Source of the DNA: Oligoflexus tunisiensis
GTDB lineage: Bacteria; Bdellovibrionota_B; Oligoflexia; Oligoflexales; Oligoflexaceae
Length of the DNA stretch: 64,000 nucleotides
Assembly (NCBI RefSeq): GCF_001748245.1
Contig: NZ_BDFO01000001.1
Coordinates: 3,623,208-3,687,207 of the forward strand
Reading direction: 5' to 3'
The position numbers and the translations under genes are program-made. Shown here in pieces: positions 43,957 to 52,807 of this stretch. Numbering within the stretch: the first letter of the stretch is position 1; each line of letters opens with the position of its first letter. The notes under the pieces are model-generated. The model ran no database searches. It saw nothing but the letters and a program-made list of their open reading frames with translations, and had not been told where the DNA came from.

Positions 43957-45933
43957 ATGAGGCGCCTATTTCTGGTTTTCGTCATCCTCTGGGGGCAGGC
44001 GTTGTCCCTGAGTGCGGAAACCATCAACCTTGATGGACCTTTGCGTGAGAGCATCGCTCTCGGCGCTCATGCGGAGTTTTACCGCGATACCACCCGCAAG
44101 CTCACCCTGCCCGAGATCCTCGAGAAAAACCGCGTGCGGTGGCGACCCCTGCCACGCCCTATGCTGGGGCTCAGTCAGGACGCGCTGTGGGTCCGCGTGA
44201 CGCTGCACAACAGCACCCTGTCACCCCTCGAACTCCTGGTCGAGGACCGCTGGCCGCTGACCAACTTCCTTGAATTTTATGTGCTGCACCAGGATCGTGT
44301 AATCGGGCAGCAAAAATCCGGCGATCATATGCCGCTGGCGATGCGTCGTGTGCCCTATCGCTATCCGGTCTTCGATATGACCCTGCCTCCGGGTGAAAGC
44401 TTTCTTTATCTGCGCTACGAGACCAATGATCTTTTGTCCTCGCGTCTTTTTCTGGCGAGCGAGACGACCTTCAACCGGACCCGCGAGGTGGAAAAGCTGG
44501 TTTTCGGGCTTCTGTTGGGCTGTCTTCTGATCATGCCCCTTTATAACTGCATGCTGTTTTTCATGCTCAAGGATTCCTCCTACCTTTACTATACCGTCTA
44601 TGGCCTGCTCTTTGTCGTGTTCCAGGCCAGCGTGAATGGGCTCTGGTTTCAGTATGGATTTGATCATCCCTGGCTCAACGACGAACTCGGCATCCTTGCG
44701 GCTCACCTCTGTGTCTTCTTCGTGTATCGCTTTCTCGATATCTATCTCGATCTCAAAATCAGGATGAGCCGGGTCGCGGCCATCGTCCGCTGGTTTGAAC
44801 GCGGCGCCCTGTGCACCGCCGCCCTCACGCTGGTTCATCTGGGTGGCGGCGTGGCGACGGCCTTTGTCACCAATATCTGCATGGTGATGTGGCTGATCTT
44901 TACCTCCTATGTGCTGGCCCGCAAGGGTTCCAAACCGGCTTTAATATTTCTCATCGCCTGGCTGCTGTTCGTGGTCGGTGACAGCTGCACCCTGCTGGGC
45001 TATCTCGGTCTGATGGAGGAAGGCCTCATGACGCAATGGGGCATGCTTGCCGGTTCCGCGATGGAGTCGGTTCTGGTGTCGATTGCGATGGGTTATAAGT
45101 TTGAGGAAATCCGCCAGGCCCTCATCGCCTCGGAAATTGAAACCTCGAAACTGATCGGCACGATGGAATCGGCTCGCATTATTCAGGAGTCCCTGGTTTC
45201 GAAAAACGTGCGGTCGACCACGCTGGAGGTGGCTTCCTACTACCGCGCCGCCGAGCAGACCGGTGGGGACTGGTTCAGTATCATCGATCGACCCGAACAG
45301 AATTTTGCGGTCTTCGCCCTGGGGGATGTCACGGGTCATGGTCTTTCGTCCTCGATGATGACGGCGTTTGCCTGCGGCGCGCTGGAGGCTTCCGTCCATA
45401 ATCTCGACTGGTCTCCCGAGGCGATGGCGGGCTCGCTTGGGCGTCTTGCGGAAACCTTCAATCAGCTCCTCTTCCGCACTGCCACATCCAACGACCGGCT
45501 GATGACGATGAGTGTATTTGCCATCGACCTTCGCCTCATGCGGGGCTATTACGTAAACTGCGGGCATCCCGCCTCCTACCTTCTCAATGAAAAACGCCTC
45601 GCCCCCATCTTCCGCCGAGGTTCGATCCTCGGTTTGAATGGGGACAGCGCGCGCTTTCCCGTACTCTCCTTCAACTTTGTGGTGGGCGATACCATCCTTC
45701 TGCATTCCGATGGGCTGGTGGAAAACCAGGGACCGGACGGCGAGGTCTTCTCCATGCACCGGGCCGCCCGCATCCTCAGCTACGAAAAACGGCCCGGCGA
45801 AAACCTGCAGGCTCTTCTGGACAGCGCCCAAGCCGTCTGGAAGGACCGGCCTCCGGAGGATGATGTCACCGTGCTGGTGATTCGGATCCTAGCTGCGGCG
45901 AGTCCAGTCGTGGCTCTGCCGAGTGGTGCCTGA
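43957..45933 (+). CDS. 7TMR-DISM receptor with SpoIIE-type phosphatase output
   Basis: 658 residues. A signal peptide, a periplasmic DISM ligand domain (about 30-160), seven membrane helices (about 170-385), a short coiled linker and a PP2C-like SpoIIE domain (about 420-640) with metal-binding DVTGHG and DDVTVLV. Such proteins dephosphorylate anti-sigma-factor antagonists or similar partners in response to a periplasmic ligand. No anti-sigma genes are next to it. The ATG follows AGCAGGACG; an earlier start is possible. Confidence 0.88.
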   Translation: MRRLFLVFVILWGQALSLSAETINLDGPLRESIALGAHAEFYRDTTRKLTLPEILEKNRVRWRPLPRPMLGLSQDALWVRVTLHNSTLSPLELLVEDRWPLTNFLEFYVLHQDRVIGQQKSGDHMPLAMRRVPYRYPVFDMTLPPGESFLYLRYETNDLLSSRLFLASETTFNRTREVEKLVFGLLLGCLLIMPLYNCMLFFMLKDSSYLYYTVYGLLFVVFQASVNGLWFQYGFDHPWLNDELGILAAHLCVFFVYRFLDIYLDLKIRMSRVAAIVRWFERGALCTAALTLVHLGGGVATAFVTNICMVMWLIFTSYVLARKGSKPALIFLIAWLLFVVGDSCTLLGYLGLMEEGLMTQWGMLAGSAMESVLVSIAMGYKFEEIRQALIASEIETSKLIGTMESARIIQESLVSKNVRSTTLEVASYYRAAEQTGGDWFSIIDRPEQNFAVFALGDVTGHGLSSSMMTAFACGALEASVHNLDWSPEAMAGSLGRLAETFNQLLFRTATSNDRLMTMSVFAIDLRLMRGYYVNCGHPASYLLNEKRLAPIFRRGSILGLNGDSARFPVLSFNFVVGDTILLHSDGLVENQGPDGEVFSMHRAARILSYEKRPGENLQALLDSAQAVWKDRPPEDDVTVLVIRILAAASPVVALPSGA

Positions 45934-45978
45934 TTCCTTCCTGTCTGCTCCACCTCGGTCAGCCTCCACCCCACGTCA

Positions 45979-45991
45979 GCCCCGGAGGGGC
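45979..45991. repeat. GCCCC/GGGGC palindrome after the phosphatase gene
   Basis: GCCCC and GGGGC with a GGA loop follow CACGTCAG, then CCTTTTCCC. It may act as a terminator and resembles the palindromes near 47.3-47.5 kb. Confidence 0.5.
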
Positions 45992-46070
45992 CCTTTTCCC
46001 TTTATCCTGTCATCCCTATGGGTTATAACTTAAGGTGAACTCTCAAGCCCAAGCCGCTTTCTGCCGATAC

Positions 46071-46111
46071 TTGCAATTGAAAGAAAAGGTGTGGTATCTT
46101 TCATTTGAAAG
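46071..46111 (+). promoter_or_regulatory. Toxin-antitoxin promoter with inverted-repeat operator
   Basis: TTGCAA (46071) and TATCTT (46095) are a -35/-10 pair with 18 bases between. TGAAAG (46078) and CTTTCA (46098) form an inverted repeat around the promoter, with another TTGAAAG at 46105. The antitoxin encoded just downstream probably binds here to repress its own operon. Confidence 0.6.
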
Positions 46112-46121
46112 GAAGGGATTT

Positions 46122-46508
46122 ATGCAAACGAATACAGCCCCCTCCATTAATCAAAAAGAAAGAGACCGGATCCTGACCCAGGCTTTGCTGAAAGCCGCGG
46201 GAATCCTTGGTTTAACTCAGAACGATCTGGCCCAGATCATCGGCGAGAGCGAGGCCACCATGAGCCGCACCTTCCAGGGCGCCCGGAGTATTCGGGAGCG
46301 CAGCAAGGAAGGCGAACTGGCGGTGTTGCTGATCCGGGCCTTCCGCAGTCTCGATGCGATCGTGGGCGGCAAGGAGCAGGCGATCCGGCACTGGTTTCAT
46401 ACCAGGAATCGGCATATGGGTGAGATGGTTCCTGCGGAGTTGGTGAAATCAGTGGAAGGGTTGAGTCATGTCTGCGCCTATCTGGACGCTATGCGGGGGA
46501 AAATCTAA
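46122..46508 (+). CDS. Xre/MbcA/ParS-type antitoxin
   Basis: 128 residues. A helical N-terminus, a helix-turn-helix (LTQNDLAQIIGESEATMSRT, about 40-60) and a C-terminal region with FRSLDAIVGGKEQAIRHWF, the DUF2384/MbcA pattern of RES-partner antitoxins. It neutralises the RES toxin encoded downstream and probably represses the operon. AAGGAAGGG precedes the ATG. The toxin gene overlaps its last 41 bases. Confidence 0.88.
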   Translation: MQTNTAPSINQKERDRILTQALLKAAGILGLTQNDLAQIIGESEATMSRTFQGARSIRERSKEGELAVLLIRAFRSLDAIVGGKEQAIRHWFHTRNRHMGEMVPAELVKSVEGLSHVCAYLDAMRGKI

Positions 46509-47235
46509 GCTCAGCAGCCTGACGCTGAGCGCCTGGCGAATTGTTGAGGATCAAAGCCGCTGTTCCACCATGAAACTGACCGGCAATAGCGCGGAGCAGG
46601 CGATCCTGGAGGACATCCTGGAAGATCGCAAGCCGACCTTTCCATTTCCGCCTTATCAAAAGACGCTGCACTATCTCCTCTGGACGCCGTTCCGTTATCC
46701 GCCGCTGCGGAATGGATCGCGTTTTGGCACAAGGCTCGAGGTCAGCATCTGGTATGGCTCGGAGGCGGTCGAGACCGCCCTCGCGGAAAAGGCTTACTAT
46801 CGCTTTGTGTTTCATGAGGGGATGGCCATCCCGTTTCAGGATTCCATCGAGAACAAGTACACCGCCTTCGCGGCCTCCGTGAAAGCCAACCATGCGGTCG
46901 ACCTGAGTGCGAAGCACTTTGCCGACTATCATCCCATCATCGAATCGAAGGTGGACTACAGCCACACCCAGCAGCTCGGTGGCGCCATGCGCGCCGATGG
47001 AGTCGACGCGTTTTTGTTCGGCTCCGCCCGCGATAAAAACAGGGGTCGCAATATCGGGCTCTTTCATCCCGCGGTCTTCAGTTCCGCCGAACCCAAACAA
47101 CAGATGCTCTGGCATTCCTTCGAAACCCGCGGGCATATGCGCTTCTACCGCGCCGTCCCCGGCCAGGAACGAACCATGGAATTCGCGATGGGTGAATTCA
47201 TGGTTGATGACCGCCTGCCGATGCCGGCATTCTAA
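46468..47235 (+). CDS. RES-domain toxin
   Basis: 255 residues with the RES triad: Arg in AWRIVE near residue 24, Glu in SEAVETALAE near residue 100 and Ser in FGSARDK near residue 187. RES toxins of this type degrade NAD+ by phosphorolysis or ADP-ribosylate host targets. It overlaps its antitoxin by 41 bases, so translation is coupled. It is a little longer than many family members at the N-terminus. Confidence 0.88.
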   Translation: MSAPIWTLCGGKSKLSSLTLSAWRIVEDQSRCSTMKLTGNSAEQAILEDILEDRKPTFPFPPYQKTLHYLLWTPFRYPPLRNGSRFGTRLEVSIWYGSEAVETALAEKAYYRFVFHEGMAIPFQDSIENKYTAFAASVKANHAVDLSAKHFADYHPIIESKVDYSHTQQLGGAMRADGVDAFLFGSARDKNRGRNIGLFHPAVFSSAEPKQQMLWHSFETRGHMRFYRAVPGQERTMEFAMGEFMVDDRLPMPAF

Positions 47236-47252
47236 GCCGACCCCATCGGCAA

Positions 47253-47324
47253 CCGGCCGACGTCCATCAGCCGGCCGACGTCCATCAGCCGGCCGACGTC
47301 CATCAGCCGGCCGACCTCCGTCAG
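47253..47324. repeat. Tandem repeat, 18 bp unit, 4 copies
   Basis: CCGGCCGACGTCCATCAG repeats at 47253, 47271 and 47289, with a two-base variant at 47307. It lies 17 bases past the RES toxin stop in a 399 bp gap without a gene. Confidence 0.92.
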
Positions 47325-47469
47325 CCCCGAAGGGGCGTCCCTTCCAGCAACCGAAGTTATCCCGCTGATCTGCGCCCCCACAATCCACTCAACCCCGAAG
47401 GGGCGGTCCCTTCAACCCCCGTAATCTGAACCCCCATAATCCACTCAACCCCGTCAGCCCCGAAGGGGC
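47324..47469. repeat. Cluster of GCCCC-GAA-GGGGC palindromes
   Basis: Palindromes lie at 47324-47336, 47393-47403 and 47457-47469, each with GAA in the loop; two follow GTCAG. A longer direct repeat containing AATCCACTCAACCCCG links the second and third. Together with the copies at 29809 and 45979 they look like a REP-like family. Confidence 0.7.
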
Positions 47470-47634
47470 GGCGCTGCATTTCACGATCACCTGCCTCAAC
47501 GCCATGCGTGATTTGTGATAGCGGATCTGTTGAACAGTTTATAAAAACTAGCGCCGCACGAATCTTTATGCGCTCTTTTTGGTTTTATGCTTCAATGGGC
47601 TCAGAAATAAATAACAATAACAGTGAGTAAGCTC

Positions 47635-48654
47635 ATGGATCGGAGACTATTCGTCCGTCGTTGCCTCATGGCAGCGGCCGCGGCCCCCTTGTTACCAAAA
47701 TCCCTGCTTGCGTCTGTTCCCCGCCGTCCCACCCTGCGTACTGATGAACCGCTGCGGCGCATCGCCTTCGGTTCCTGTAACAATCAAACCAAGGATCAAG
47801 CCCACTGGCGCTGGGTCGCCCGGGAAAATCCCCAGCTTTGGATCTGGCTCGGTGACACGATCTATGCGAACAAGGCCTCGATCGAGGATCGCGAAGGCTG
47901 GTATCAATCGCTCAAGGAAAATCCCGATTACAAAACGTTCATCGACCAGGTTCCCGTCCTTGGCACCTGGGATGATCATGACTATTACGATAACAACGCC
48001 GATGCCAGTTACGTGGACAAGGACGGCAGCAAAACCCTCATGCTGAATTTCCTGGATGTCGCCCACGATAATCCGGTCTGGGGACGGCCCGGGGTTTTTC
48101 AAAGTTACAGCTTCGGTCCCAGCGGACAGAAGACCCAGGTCATCCTCCTCGATTTGCGTTACTTCCTGGATAAAAACCTGACCCGGCGCTCGCTGCTCGG
48201 GGATCTGCAGTGGGAATTTCTGGAAGAGGAAATCGCCGGCTCCGACGCCGACCTCATTCTGATCGGCTCCAGTCTGAACGTCTGCTCACCCATCGTCATC
48301 GGCGGGCTTGAAGGCTGGCGGGGATTTCCGGAGGAGCGGCAGCGGCTCTATAATCTGCTCGCCTCCACCGACAAACCCTGTGTTCTGATGAGCGGGGATC
48401 GGCACATGGGGGAGATGTATCGCATCATCATGCCGAACGGCAAACCGGTTTACGAAATCATGTCGAGTGGCCTGACCCATTCCCTAGGCATCACACTTCC
48501 CTGTCCGGAGCGGGTGGGGAAGACGGTCGGTCGCAGGAACTTTGGAATGATCACCATCGACTGGACCGGCACAGGTCCCCAGGTGCAGCTCGGGTTGCAT
48601 TCGGCGGAAGGGGCGGAGGTTTACCAGGAGCTGACGACACAGTTTTCGTATTGA
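47635..48654 (+). CDS. PhoD-like metallophosphatase
   Basis: 339 residues with an N-terminal twin-Arg-like segment (RRLFVRRCLMAAAAAPLLP), then a PhoD fold: FGSCNNQ, WLGDTIY, GTWDDHDYYDNN and SGDRHMGEM, which bind the Ca/Fe centre. It is probably Tat-exported and cleaves phosphodiesters or monoesters. The ATG at 47635 is used; a GTG four codons earlier is possible. No phosphate-box is evident. Confidence 0.85.
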   Translation: MDRRLFVRRCLMAAAAAPLLPKSLLASVPRRPTLRTDEPLRRIAFGSCNNQTKDQAHWRWVARENPQLWIWLGDTIYANKASIEDREGWYQSLKENPDYKTFIDQVPVLGTWDDHDYYDNNADASYVDKDGSKTLMLNFLDVAHDNPVWGRPGVFQSYSFGPSGQKTQVILLDLRYFLDKNLTRRSLLGDLQWEFLEEEIAGSDADLILIGSSLNVCSPIVIGGLEGWRGFPEERQRLYNLLASTDKPCVLMSGDRHMGEMYRIIMPNGKPVYEIMSSGLTHSLGITLPCPERVGKTVGRRNFGMITIDWTGTGPQVQLGLHSAEGAEVYQELTTQFSY

Positions 48655-48666
48655 GATGACGTGAGG

Positions 48667-48746
48667 GTGGGGAACGCCACGCCAGGCATGAACGGCGTTT
48701 CTCCGATTCGTGTGGGGAACGCCCCGCCAGTGGTCAACGGCGCCTC
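48667..48746. repeat. Direct repeat, 35 bp, 2 copies, 45 bp apart
   Basis: Two imperfect copies start at 48667 and 48712 with GTGGGGAACGCC and AACGGCG. They fill the 108 bp between the convergent phosphatase and SDR genes. Confidence 0.75.
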
Positions 48747-48762
48747 GCGGCATCGTCCGCCC

Positions 48763-50196
48763 TCATGCCCGCTGATTCCCCCGCGGCGTCTCGCGAAACC
48801 TCTGAACATACTCATTCAGTTTGGATCGCAACGCCGCCTGGGTCTCCGGGCTGCTCTTCGTTCCCGGAAAAATCGCCGTGCTGTGCGGTGTGCGATCCAG
48901 CCAGAAGAGTCCCGTGGTCTCCGCCGCCTCGGGGGTCGCCGCAAGCCAGACGATGGTGTCCGCCCCCTGCTCGGGAGTCCGGAGCCAGGCCCGCGTTTTT
49001 TCATAAAACTTCGGCAGCGAATGCGAAACCGCCGGAGTATCCGCCCAGCCCGGATGCATGCTGTGCACGATAATGCCGGCGTCCTTCCATTCCCGGGCCC
49101 AGATTTCCGTTAGATCGACCAGCCCCCGCTTGGCCCGAGCATAGGCCTTGGTGCCGTTGTAATCCTCCTGCTCGGATTCCAGGTCCTGCAGCACGATCGG
49201 TTGCGTGTACATGCCCCCCGAGGTTACGTTGATGACCCGGGCCCCGCCGGCTTTTTCCAAAAGCGGTTTCAATCCCTCGGTCAGCAGATAAGGGGAGAGC
49301 AGCAGCGTGGCAAAGGACTGCTCAATGCCCTCGGCGGTCACCACCCGCTGATTGAAAAGAGCGCCGGCGTTATTGATGAGCACATGAATGGGCTCCTCCC
49401 GCTCCAGAAGACGCTTGATGAGATTTTGAACATCCTGCATGAGACTCAGGTCCGCAATCTCAATCCGCGGCGGCTGGCAGCCCTCGCTCACGAGAAGCTC
49501 ACTGAAATGCTGGGCCTTCTTTTCATTGCGCGCCACCACGATAAGATTCGCACCCAGACGCCCGAGACTCCGCGCCGCCGCCGCTCCAATCCCCGAGGTC
49601 GCGCCGGTGATCAGAATATTTTTCCGGGAAAGGTCGGTGACGATCCCGGTCCAGCGGCTCTTGCTCGCCATGAAGCCCCGCCGGGTGAATTTAAGAAGTC
49701 CGGGCAGCACCAGTCGATCACTCAGCTTCGTCCAGGCGGTCGGCTGCCAGTCGGTGGATTCGCCTTCGAGTGTGCGTTTCAGGGTGCGCAGCGCCTGCTC
49801 CGCATTGGCTTTGACGAGCGGCGCAAAGATCGGAGCCAGCCGGGCCATCGGCTCCTGATAATAGACATCGACCTGATAGTGAACCGTGCAGCGCGTCTCA
49901 TCCCCTTCGAAACGAATCCGATCGACCAGACTGTAGGTGTCCGCCATCCCCTTGAGCTCGAGGTAACGATCCTTTTGCATATCCGTGATGTGGTAATTCA
50001 AACTGATCTGAGTCCAGGCAAATTTCACCTGAATATCAAAGTGCGTCCCCACCTGCAGCGGCCCGGGCGTCGTCTTCTGCGCCTGCAGCACGCTGGGATC
50101 CCAGGAGGCGGTGTTGCTGAAATCGCTGAGGTACGCATAGACAAACGATAGCGGGCGCTGGATCTCAAGGGACTGTTCAAAGGAAATGCTGCTCAT
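48763..50196 (-). CDS. Fusion of an SRPBCC domain and a short-chain dehydrogenase
   Basis: 477 residues. The first 145 form an SRPBCC/polyketide-cyclase-like domain (SLEIQRPLSFVYAYLSDF..., hydrophobic pocket). The rest is a classical SDR with TGATSGIG (197-204), NNAG (275-278), Ser326 and Tyr352-Lys356 (YARAK), so an NAD(P)H-dependent oxidoreductase, close to retinol-dehydrogenase-like SDRs. The fused lipid-binding domain suggests a hydrophobic substrate. GGAGGATT precedes the ATG. Confidence 0.85.
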   Translation of the reverse strand: MSSISFEQSLEIQRPLSFVYAYLSDFSNTASWDPSVLQAQKTTPGPLQVGTHFDIQVKFAWTQISLNYHITDMQKDRYLELKGMADTYSLVDRIRFEGDETRCTVHYQVDVYYQEPMARLAPIFAPLVKANAEQALRTLKRTLEGESTDWQPTAWTKLSDRLVLPGLLKFTRRGFMASKSRWTGIVTDLSRKNILITGATSGIGAAAARSLGRLGANLIVVARNEKKAQHFSELLVSEGCQPPRIEIADLSLMQDVQNLIKRLLEREEPIHVLINNAGALFNQRVVTAEGIEQSFATLLLSPYLLTEGLKPLLEKAGGARVINVTSGGMYTQPIVLQDLESEQEDYNGTKAYARAKRGLVDLTEIWAREWKDAGIIVHSMHPGWADTPAVSHSLPKFYEKTRAWLRTPEQGADTIVWLAATPEAAETTGLFWLDRTPHSTAIFPGTKSSPETQAALRSKLNEYVQRFRETPRGNQRA

Positions 50197-50295
50197 CGGA
50201 ATCCTCCCTGCTCCCGGCCAATTCTAGCGAAACCGGAGGGAAAAGATACCCTGATTCCTGGCTCGTAAAATCCCTGAGACGCGCGCGGCTACTCG

Positions 50296-50886
50296 TTAAG
50301 GGCGTGTCGGGCCAGCCTTGTTCCGCCACCGAACGAGCAGCCAGAGCTGAGAGACGATGAAAGGCAAAAGGGACAAGGGCGCAAGCTCATGCGGCCAGAA
50401 CCCAAAGGTGAGAAAACCCAGCCCGATGAGAAGCAGGGTGGACCCGGGCTCCTGCTCCTGACGGACCTGCACCGCGACCAGGAGCGTCGCCATCAGGGAG
50501 AGCCAGGAGAATTTCTCCATGACCGGAATAATCGGGTGCAGCTGTTCGTTCGGATAAACCGCAAGAATCACCGCGTAGGGAATGACATAAGCCCAGGTGA
50601 AGGCGGTCATGCCCTGAAACCATTTCCGCGGAAAGAGGGACTGAACATACAGCATAAGAAGGGGAACCGTTGCGGCCGACGCAATGGGGTCGAGACGCAG
50701 GATAAGATCGGGATCCAGGTGGCTCCTGCTCAGCAGCCGCAGACCGAGCAGCGCGAGACAGAATCCACCGAAGGCCCCGCGCGCCGGATCATGACGGCGG
50801 AAGGCATGGAGGAGCAGGAGAGAAAGGCCCGTCAGCGACAGCGCACCGAGGACGACCGCATCGATTGCGTTGGGTCCTATTGGCAT
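50296..50886 (-). CDS. Multi-pass membrane protein of unknown function
   Basis: 196 residues with about six membrane helices and a short C-terminal basic tail. It resembles the membrane half of 7TM-type receptors but has no output domain. GGAAG lies about six bases before the selected ATG; a stronger AAGGAGA lies further off. The longer open frame upstream runs antisense to the ABC ATPase gene and is not real. Function unknown. Confidence 0.55.
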   Translation of the reverse strand: MPIGPNAIDAVVLGALSLTGLSLLLLHAFRRHDPARGAFGGFCLALLGLRLLSRSHLDPDLILRLDPIASAATVPLLMLYVQSLFPRKWFQGMTAFTWAYVIPYAVILAVYPNEQLHPIIPVMEKFSWLSLMATLLVAVQVRQEQEPGSTLLLIGLGFLTFGFWPHELAPLSLLPFIVSQLWLLVRWRNKAGPTRP

Positions 50887-51012
50887 TGTGACTTCCCATA
50901 TTTGTGTCTCCTTATTATCCGTCCGTCCCGCACTCCGGCTCAAGATCAAAGGTCGCCTTTCGGGACGGTCCCTGTTAATCTTCCCCTCCGTTGACCCAGG
51001 CTTGAGGACAGC

Positions 51013-52014
51013 ATGATCGAATGTCAGGACCTGCGAAAGGAATTCCGCGTCTATCGAAAGGATCCCGGTATCAAGGGCTCGCTTCTTTCTCTCTTCAAGC
51101 GTCGCTACGATACGCGCGCGGCGGTTCACGGTTTCGACCTGACGGTCGGGCGCGGGGAAATGGTCGGGCTGCTCGGGCCCAACGGCGCCGGCAAAACCAC
51201 CCTCATGAAGATGTTTGCCGGAATTATCGTGCCGAGTCAGGGCCGCATCAAGGTCGCCGGTCATGTGCCCTTTGAAAGGGAGCAGGCCTTTCGCAAAAAG
51301 ATCGCCCTGGTCATGGGCCAGAAGTCCCAGCTCTGGTGGGACATCCCGGCCATGGATTCCTTTCTGCTCCTGCAGAAGTATTATGAGATTCCCGAAAGGG
51401 ATTTTCGCAAGCGCCTCGGGGAACTCGCCGCGCTGATGGCGGTCGAACCGATGCTCAAGGTCCACGTGCGGAAACTTTCGCTCGGGGAAAGGATGAAGAT
51501 GGAGCTGATCGCCTGTCTTCTGCACCAGCCTGAGATCCTCTTCCTTGATGAGCCGACCATCGGCCTCGACCTTGTCGCCCAGCGCAACATGCGGGACTTC
51601 ATCGCCGCCTGGCAGGCCCAGCATAGGACGACCGTGATCCTGACCTCCCATTACATGGCCGATGTCGATGCGCTCTGTGATCGGATCGTGCTCGTGCTGG
51701 ACGGGACCAAACGCTTCGATGGGTCGATCCACGATTTCTCGGTGATCCTCGGTCGCGAGAAGTACGTGCGCGTGAGTTTTGAACAGGCGGTGGGCGGCGC
51801 GGAATTCTTTGAACGCTGGGATCCGCATTGGAATGAGACCCGCACCCGGGTCGACCTGCGCATACCCGAAAGTCAGCTGCGGGAAGTGGCGGTGGCCATT
51901 CTGCAGAATTTTCCGGTGACGGATTTCAGTATGGAGCAGCTCCCGATCGAGCGGGTGATGAATGCCCTCCTGGCGAATCCGCATCTCCTCCGGGGGGAGG
52001 CGGCCCTTGGCTGA
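51013..52014 (+). CDS. ABC-2 exporter, ATP-binding subunit
   Basis: 333 residues. Walker A GPNGAGKTT, the signature LSLGERMK, Walker B EILFLDEP and the H-loop TSHYMAD are all present, followed by a C-terminal domain of about 90 residues that is typical of this ABC-2 subgroup. It drives two membrane subunits encoded directly downstream (8-base overlap and none). The substrate is unknown; related systems move drugs, lipids or polysaccharide. Confidence 0.92.
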   Translation: MIECQDLRKEFRVYRKDPGIKGSLLSLFKRRYDTRAAVHGFDLTVGRGEMVGLLGPNGAGKTTLMKMFAGIIVPSQGRIKVAGHVPFEREQAFRKKIALVMGQKSQLWWDIPAMDSFLLLQKYYEIPERDFRKRLGELAALMAVEPMLKVHVRKLSLGERMKMELIACLLHQPEILFLDEPTIGLDLVAQRNMRDFIAAWQAQHRTTVILTSHYMADVDALCDRIVLVLDGTKRFDGSIHDFSVILGREKYVRVSFEQAVGGAEFFERWDPHWNETRTRVDLRIPESQLREVAVAILQNFPVTDFSMEQLPIERVMNALLANPHLLRGEAALG

Positions 52015-52807
52015 ACTCGGCAAATGGCTGGCGACCATTCGGATCAGCTGGAGCCGGCATCTGGCTTACAAGCTGAACTTTCTGCTGCTGGTCATTGGAC
52101 CGACCCTGGTCTTCTTTTTCGTGAAGTACAATCTCTGGCGGTCGATCTATGAGCTCGAAGGGGTGACGACCATCCAGGGTTACGATCTGAAGGCCATGCT
52201 GGATTATCAGATTTGGGGGATGATCGTTGGATTTCTGGCCCAGGGTTTTCAGAATATGAACCTGGCGGAGGATATCCGGCTCGGGCGCATCTCGAGTTAC
52301 CTCGTCTATCCCTTTGGCTTCTGGCAGTTTCATACGGCGGGGTTTATCGCCTTTCAGGTGCTCCAGTTGCTGGTGGCTCTGATCACGCTCGGGATCCTAC
52401 GAGTGACGGGCATGCTGGGGCCCTGGGATTGGCTGGGGGTCCTGCAGGGGATCGGCTTTTCCCTTTTGATGGGGCTCTTCTGGTATCAGGTGAGCTTTGT
52501 TCTGGGGCTGGCGGCCTTCTGGCTGGAGGAGACCTGGGTGCTGCGGGTGATGTTTGTGACCCTGGCCCAATTCATGTCGGGGGCCATCCTGCCCCTTGAG
52601 ATTTATCCGGACTGGCTTGTGCGGATTTTGCAGTGGACCCCCTTTCCCTATCTGACCTATGTGCCGGTGAAGATCTTTATGGGGACCTGGACGGAGCCGC
52701 TCCTGCTGGGGGTGGTGACGGTGAGCGCCTGGCTGGGGGTGGTGGGCTTACTGTCCTATGTGGTGTGGCGACGGGGGCTGAGGCTCTATACAGCAGCGGG
52801 GATGTAG
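52007..52807 (+). CDS. ABC-2 exporter, first membrane subunit
   Basis: 266 residues with about six membrane helices and a TTG start (GGAGG six bases upstream), overlapping the ATPase gene by 8 bases. It belongs to the DUF990-like ABC-2 permease type (YLVYPFGFWQFHTAGF). It forms a heterodimer with the next protein. The next ATG begins right after its stop. Confidence 0.85.
   Translation: MAELGKWLATIRISWSRHLAYKLNFLLLVIGPTLVFFFVKYNLWRSIYELEGVTTIQGYDLKAMLDYQIWGMIVGFLAQGFQNMNLAEDIRLGRISSYLVYPFGFWQFHTAGFIAFQVLQLLVALITLGILRVTGMLGPWDWLGVLQGIGFSLLMGLFWYQVSFVLGLAAFWLEETWVLRVMFVTLAQFMSGAILPLEIYPDWLVRILQWTPFPYLTYVPVKIFMGTWTEPLLLGVVTVSAWLGVVGLLSYVVWRRGLRLYTAAGM

Noticed and set aside
50887..52038. Upstream extension of the minus-strand membrane protein to 580 residues
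   Set aside because: The extension is antisense to the ABC ATPase, whose Walker motifs are intact. Only the last 196 codons look like a protein.
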